Assembly (NCBI RefSeq): GCF_021390495.1
Contig: NZ_JAJEJP010000002.1
Span: 2,294,001-2,358,000, forward strand
DNA length: 64,000 nt
Source of the DNA: Paraburkholderia sp. ZP32-5
GTDB taxonomy: Bacteria; Pseudomonadota; Gammaproteobacteria; Burkholderiales; Burkholderiaceae
Reading direction: 5' to 3'
The notes under the pieces were generated by a model. That model had not been told where the DNA came from and ran no database searches. It worked only from the letters and a program-made list of their open reading frames with translations. The position numbers and the translations under genes are program-made. Position 1 is the first letter of the stretch. Each line of letters starts with the position of its first letter. Of the stretch, positions 61,518 through 64,000 are shown one piece after another.

Positions 61518-61589
61518 TGTGTCGATCAACACAAAAATAGATTGACGCTCCGGCATGCTCGCTTCTACTATTCTGTATCAATCAACACA
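61518..61589. promoter_or_regulatory. Two candidate TetR operators in front of the SDR gene
   Basis: TGTGTCGATCAACACA (61518-61533) and TGTATCAATCAACACA (61574-61589) resemble the TGTGTCGATTGACACA site near the TetR start. The second ends 14 bases before the SDR ATG and would block its ribosome site and promoter. Confidence 0.65.
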
Positions 61590-61603
61590 CAATGGAGAGT
61601 ATC

Positions 61604-62341
61604 ATGGTGCTTAAAGGAAAACGCGCTCTGGTTACCGGCGCAAGCCGCGGTATCGGTGCTGCAATTGCGAAGGCTTTGGCCGCGGCCGGCGCGGACGTCG
61701 CGATTACGTATGAAAAGTCGGCGGAGCAAGCCGCGGGCGTCGTGAAGACGATCGAAGCCGAAGGCCGCCGCAGTGTCGCGATTCAGGCGGATAGCGCGAA
61801 TGCATCGGCGGTTCAGGCTTCCGTGCAGAAGACGGTCGAAGCGCTGGGCGGCCTCGATATTCTGGTGAACAACGCCGGCATTCTGCGGATGGGCGATGTG
61901 AAGGACATCTCGATCGAAGACATCGACGCGACGCTCAACGTGAATGTGCGCGCACCGATCGTCGCAGCCAAAGCTGCGATTCCGCATCTGAAGAAGGGTG
62001 GACGCATCATTTCGATCGGCAGCTACTTCGCCGATCGCGTGCCGGCATCGATGCTCGGTGTTTACTCCGGTTCGAAGTCCGCGCTCGTCGCGTTCACGCA
62101 AGGTCTGGCGCGAGAACTCGGCCCGCACGGGATTACGGCGAATCTGGTGCAACCCGGTTCGATCAATACGGACATGAACCCGGTTGAAGGTCCGTTCGGC
62201 CCGACGCTGAAAGCACTGACGGCCACCGGCGAGTACGGCACGGGCGAGGACATCGCACAAGCCGTGGTGTTCCTCGCGAGCGAAAACGCCAGCTATATCA
62301 CGGGCGCGGCGCTGACTGTCGATGGCGGCGCTAACGCGTAA
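61604..62341 (+). CDS. Short-chain dehydrogenase/reductase (FabG-like)
   Basis: ATG 61604 lies after GGAGAG; 245 residues. Cofactor motif TGASRGIGAAI at residues 10-20, NNAG at about residue 90, catalytic Ser in ISIGSYF and YSGSK (Tyr/Lys) are all present. Substrate unknown. The upstream operator pair indicates repression by the neighbouring TetR protein. Confidence 0.92.
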   Translation: MVLKGKRALVTGASRGIGAAIAKALAAAGADVAITYEKSAEQAAGVVKTIEAEGRRSVAIQADSANASAVQASVQKTVEALGGLDILVNNAGILRMGDVKDISIEDIDATLNVNVRAPIVAAKAAIPHLKKGGRIISIGSYFADRVPASMLGVYSGSKSALVAFTQGLARELGPHGITANLVQPGSINTDMNPVEGPFGPTLKALTATGEYGTGEDIAQAVVFLASENASYITGAALTVDGGANA

Positions 62342-62364
62342 CGCGTAGCTGAGATTTGGGTGTG

Positions 62365-62405
62365 GTCGGCACGCGCCTGGTTTGTATTCGACAGCGCGTG
62401 CCGAC
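62365..62405. terminator. Hairpin after the SDR gene
   Basis: GTCGGCACGCGC (62365-62376) pairs perfectly with GCGCGTGCCGAC (62394-62405), 23 bases after the stop. Confidence 0.5.
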
Positions 62406-62432
62406 AGTATGAAAGTACAACTGCCTGATCCG

Positions 62433-62469
62433 AAGCCCGTTCTACTGCTCGTTGAACGGGCTTTGTTGT
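62433..62469 (+). terminator. Intrinsic terminator of the SDR gene
   Basis: AAGCCCGTTC (62433-62442) and GAACGGGCTT (62454-62463) form a 10-bp stem followed by the T-rich tail TGTTGTT, the clearest rho-independent terminator on the plus strand here. Confidence 0.75.
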
Positions 62470-62494
62470 TGACCGAATGGTTGCCCAGCTATTG

Positions 62495-63088
62495 CTATCG
62501 GCCAGGCCACGCATTCATCGCCACTTCAGCCGTGCCGGTCAGTTCCGCTCGCGTCGCGCCATCTCGTGCCTGAATGGCCATGCCTTGAACCACGCCCAGA
62601 TAAAACCGGCTCAGCTGATCGACGTTCGTCGAGCGGGACAACTCCCCGGACGCGACCGCGCGCTTGATCCCCGACCTGAACGCTTTGAGCCCACCGTGGC
62701 GCGCCGTCTTCACGGTCTTCGCTATCGATTCCGCGCATCCGTCGCCGGCCGCCAGGTTCACCATGCAGCCCGACGGAATGCCCGCGCCGCCCGGCAATAC
62801 CGACGCGGCAGCCAGCAGCACGTTACGCACGCCGTCTTTGGCCGTAGGACCATCTTCGATGTGATCCCAGATCAATGAATCAGCAGCCGCGTTGTAGCGC
62901 CCTACCGCTTCGAGATAGAGATCTTCCTTACTTCCGAACGCTGCGTATAGGCTTGGCGAACGAATGCCCATCGCCTCGCAGAGATCATTCATCGAGGTTG
63001 CGACAAAGCCCTTTTTCCAGAACACCAGCATGGCTGAATGCAAGGCGGCTTCGCGATCGAATTCCCTCGGTCGACCTGAGGTAGCCAT
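62495..63088 (-). CDS. TetR family repressor
   Basis: The start at 63088 (MATSGRPREFDREAALHSAM) gives 197 residues. Helix-turn-helix ATSMNDLCEAMGIRSPSLYAAFGSKEDLY is cut here to note its position at residues 30-58. The perfect palindrome TGTGTCGATTGACACA lies 14 bases upstream, and related sites precede the convergent SDR gene, so it most likely represses itself and the SDR gene. Confidence 0.9.
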   Translation of the reverse strand: MATSGRPREFDREAALHSAMLVFWKKGFVATSMNDLCEAMGIRSPSLYAAFGSKEDLYLEAVGRYNAAADSLIWDHIEDGPTAKDGVRNVLLAAASVLPGGAGIPSGCMVNLAAGDGCAESIAKTVKTARHGGLKAFRSGIKRAVASGELSRSTNVDQLSRFYLGVVQGMAIQARDGATRAELTGTAEVAMNAWPGR

Positions 63089-63102
63089 ATCAATTCCTTT
63101 CT

Positions 63103-63118
63103 GTGTCGATTGACACAT
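63103..63118. promoter_or_regulatory. TetR operator at the repressor's own promoter
   Basis: TGTGTCGATTGACACA has perfect 6-base arms (TGTGTC/GACACA) and sits 14 bases before the TetR ATG. Confidence 0.65.
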
Positions 63119-63218
63119 TAATGGACTTCCTGCTGAAAATCAACGACGTGCAGCGGGAAGAACAATCTCACCCGGCGGATGCCCGCAGATAACGCGTCGT
63201 TTGCATCAACGGAGCCTT

Positions 63219-64000
63219 CTAGCTAGTGAACAATTCACTGCGCGCCGCATCCATGATCAACGCGACAGCCGGATGACTGATATGGCGTTCGATCGAAATC
63301 GCAAAGAACTCTTCCACGATGGTGTCGATCTGTCCGGCCACCATCAGTTTGTGCTCTGCCTGCAACTGGCTCTCCAGCACCGTGGGGGCGAACAGCAGGC
63401 CGCAGCCTTCGCGGCCGAATGCGAGAGTCATGGCTCCGTCGTCGAACTCGCCGACGATGCGCGGTGAAATGGCATGCGACGCCAGCCAGTGATCCAGCTT
63501 GCGACGCACCGCGGATTCCGTGCCGGGCAGCAACACCGGCAATTGACCGAGCGATAACGGGAAACGCTTTTTGCCGTTCTGGACCAGCGCCTCAGCGCCG
63601 AAGCAACTGAGCGTCGAGCGGCCGAGCGGGTGATTGAACGCCTTGATATTGACGTCGGAGGGAATGGGCGCATCCGCGATGATCAAGTCGAGGCGGTGCA
63701 AGGCCAGTTGCGCGAGCAGCGCATGCAGCTTGCCTTCGTGACAGATCATCCGCAGCGACAGCGACGCGTTCAGCGCGGGTTCCAGCAGCCGGTAAGCAAT
63801 GGCTTTCGGTACCGAATCCGCGATCCCGACGCGAAACCGCATCGGTGCGCCGGATTCGCTCTCGCGTCGCAGCGCGCTCTCCAACTCCGAGCCCAACGAG
63901 AATATTTCGTCGGCGTAATCGAGCGCGAGCCGGCCCGCGTCGGTCAGTTCGATCATGCGCCCGCTTTTCCTGAACAGCTTTTTATCCAACGCCTCTTCAA
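63219..64000 (-). CDS. NhaR-like LysR family regulator (5' end cut by window)
   Basis: The frame is open through the right window edge, so the helix-turn-helix is missing; about 260 residues are seen. LFRKSGRMIELTDAGRLALDYADEIF, split here for length, followed by VGIADSVPKAIAYRLLEPAL, LPVLLPGTESAVRRKLDHWL and VGEFDDGAMTLAFGREG match NhaR, the Na+/H+ antiporter activator group. The target is outside the window. Confidence 0.82.
   Translation of the reverse strand, partial: EEALDKKLFRKSGRMIELTDAGRLALDYADEIFSLGSELESALRRESESGAPMRFRVGIADSVPKAIAYRLLEPALNASLSLRMICHEGKLHALLAQLALHRLDLIIADAPIPSDVNIKAFNHPLGRSTLSCFGAEALVQNGKKRFPLSLGQLPVLLPGTESAVRRKLDHWLASHAISPRIVGEFDDGAMTLAFGREGCGLLFAPTVLESQLQAEHKLMVAGQIDTIVEEFFAISIERHISHPAVALIMDAARSELFTS

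Overview
The window looks like a chromosome or megaplasmid segment of a Burkholderia-type betaproteobacterium, most probably Paraburkholderia or a close relative. Three things point there: high GC with strong third-position GC bias, many LysR/MFS/RND catabolic and efflux modules, and a type III secretion system (T3SS) of the Hrp2 class (Ralstonia/Xanthomonas/Burkholderia gene order with an AraC-type HrpB activator). I saw no rRNA, tRNA, CRISPR array or insertion sequence.

Layout. 1-8.4 kb: two adjoining catabolic modules. One is a LysR-linked set (Tat-signalled MmgE/PrpD protein, CitE-like lyase, class III CoA-transferase). The other is an IclR-linked set (DapA-like aldolase/dehydratase, MHS-type transporter, AroQ-like protein). 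8.7-10.9 kb: an orphan OmpR-like regulator with a degenerate receiver, then a secreted beta-propeller lipoprotein. 11-15.6 kb: an oxidative-stress block (catalase-family peroxidase, anti-sigma factor, ECF sigma factor, DUF3455 lipoprotein, exported Fe/Mn superoxide dismutase).

15.9-35.4 kb: a complete T3SS core. One leftward unit carries hrpB-sctC. A second leftward operon carries hrpB1-sctI-sctJ-sctK-sctL-sctN-sctO-sctT. A rightward operon carries sctU-sctV-sctP-sctQ-sctR-sctS-hpaA, followed by sctD-hrpD6-pilin candidate-hpaB. 35.8-42.3 kb: a T3SS accessory/effector region with two Ser/Pro-rich effector candidates, a harpin-like protein with Met/Gln octapeptide repeats, two more HrpB1-like proteins, a small Ala-rich protein, a GNAT-like protein, an Hpa2-like lytic transglycosylase and a beta/gamma-crystallin. 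The most interesting gene is the effector candidate at 41133-42191. Its C-terminal part carries, in order, the residues of the ADP-ribosyl cyclase (CD38-type) active site, and a perfect HrpB-type box sits upstream.

Seven perfect TTCG-N16-TTCG (hrpII/PIP) boxes were found by eye, each oriented toward a T3SS-related transcription unit. They define a HrpB regulon inside the window and decide the start of sctU. No translocon gene (HrpF/PopF type) is visible.

42.5 kb: an orphan anti-sigma paralogue of the one at 12.3 kb, so the two copies flank the T3SS block. 44-49.8 kb: a LysR-regulated catabolic cluster (two MFS transporters, MIase-like protein, class II aldolase, pyrone-dicarboxylate-lactonase-like amidohydrolase). 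49.8-52.4 kb: small unlinked genes. 52.5-60.6 kb: an HxlR-controlled RND tripartite pump plus an MFS exporter sharing a duplicated promoter/operator module. 60.7-63.1 kb: a PEP-mutase-family enzyme and a TetR/SDR pair with matching operators. The window ends inside an NhaR-like LysR gene.
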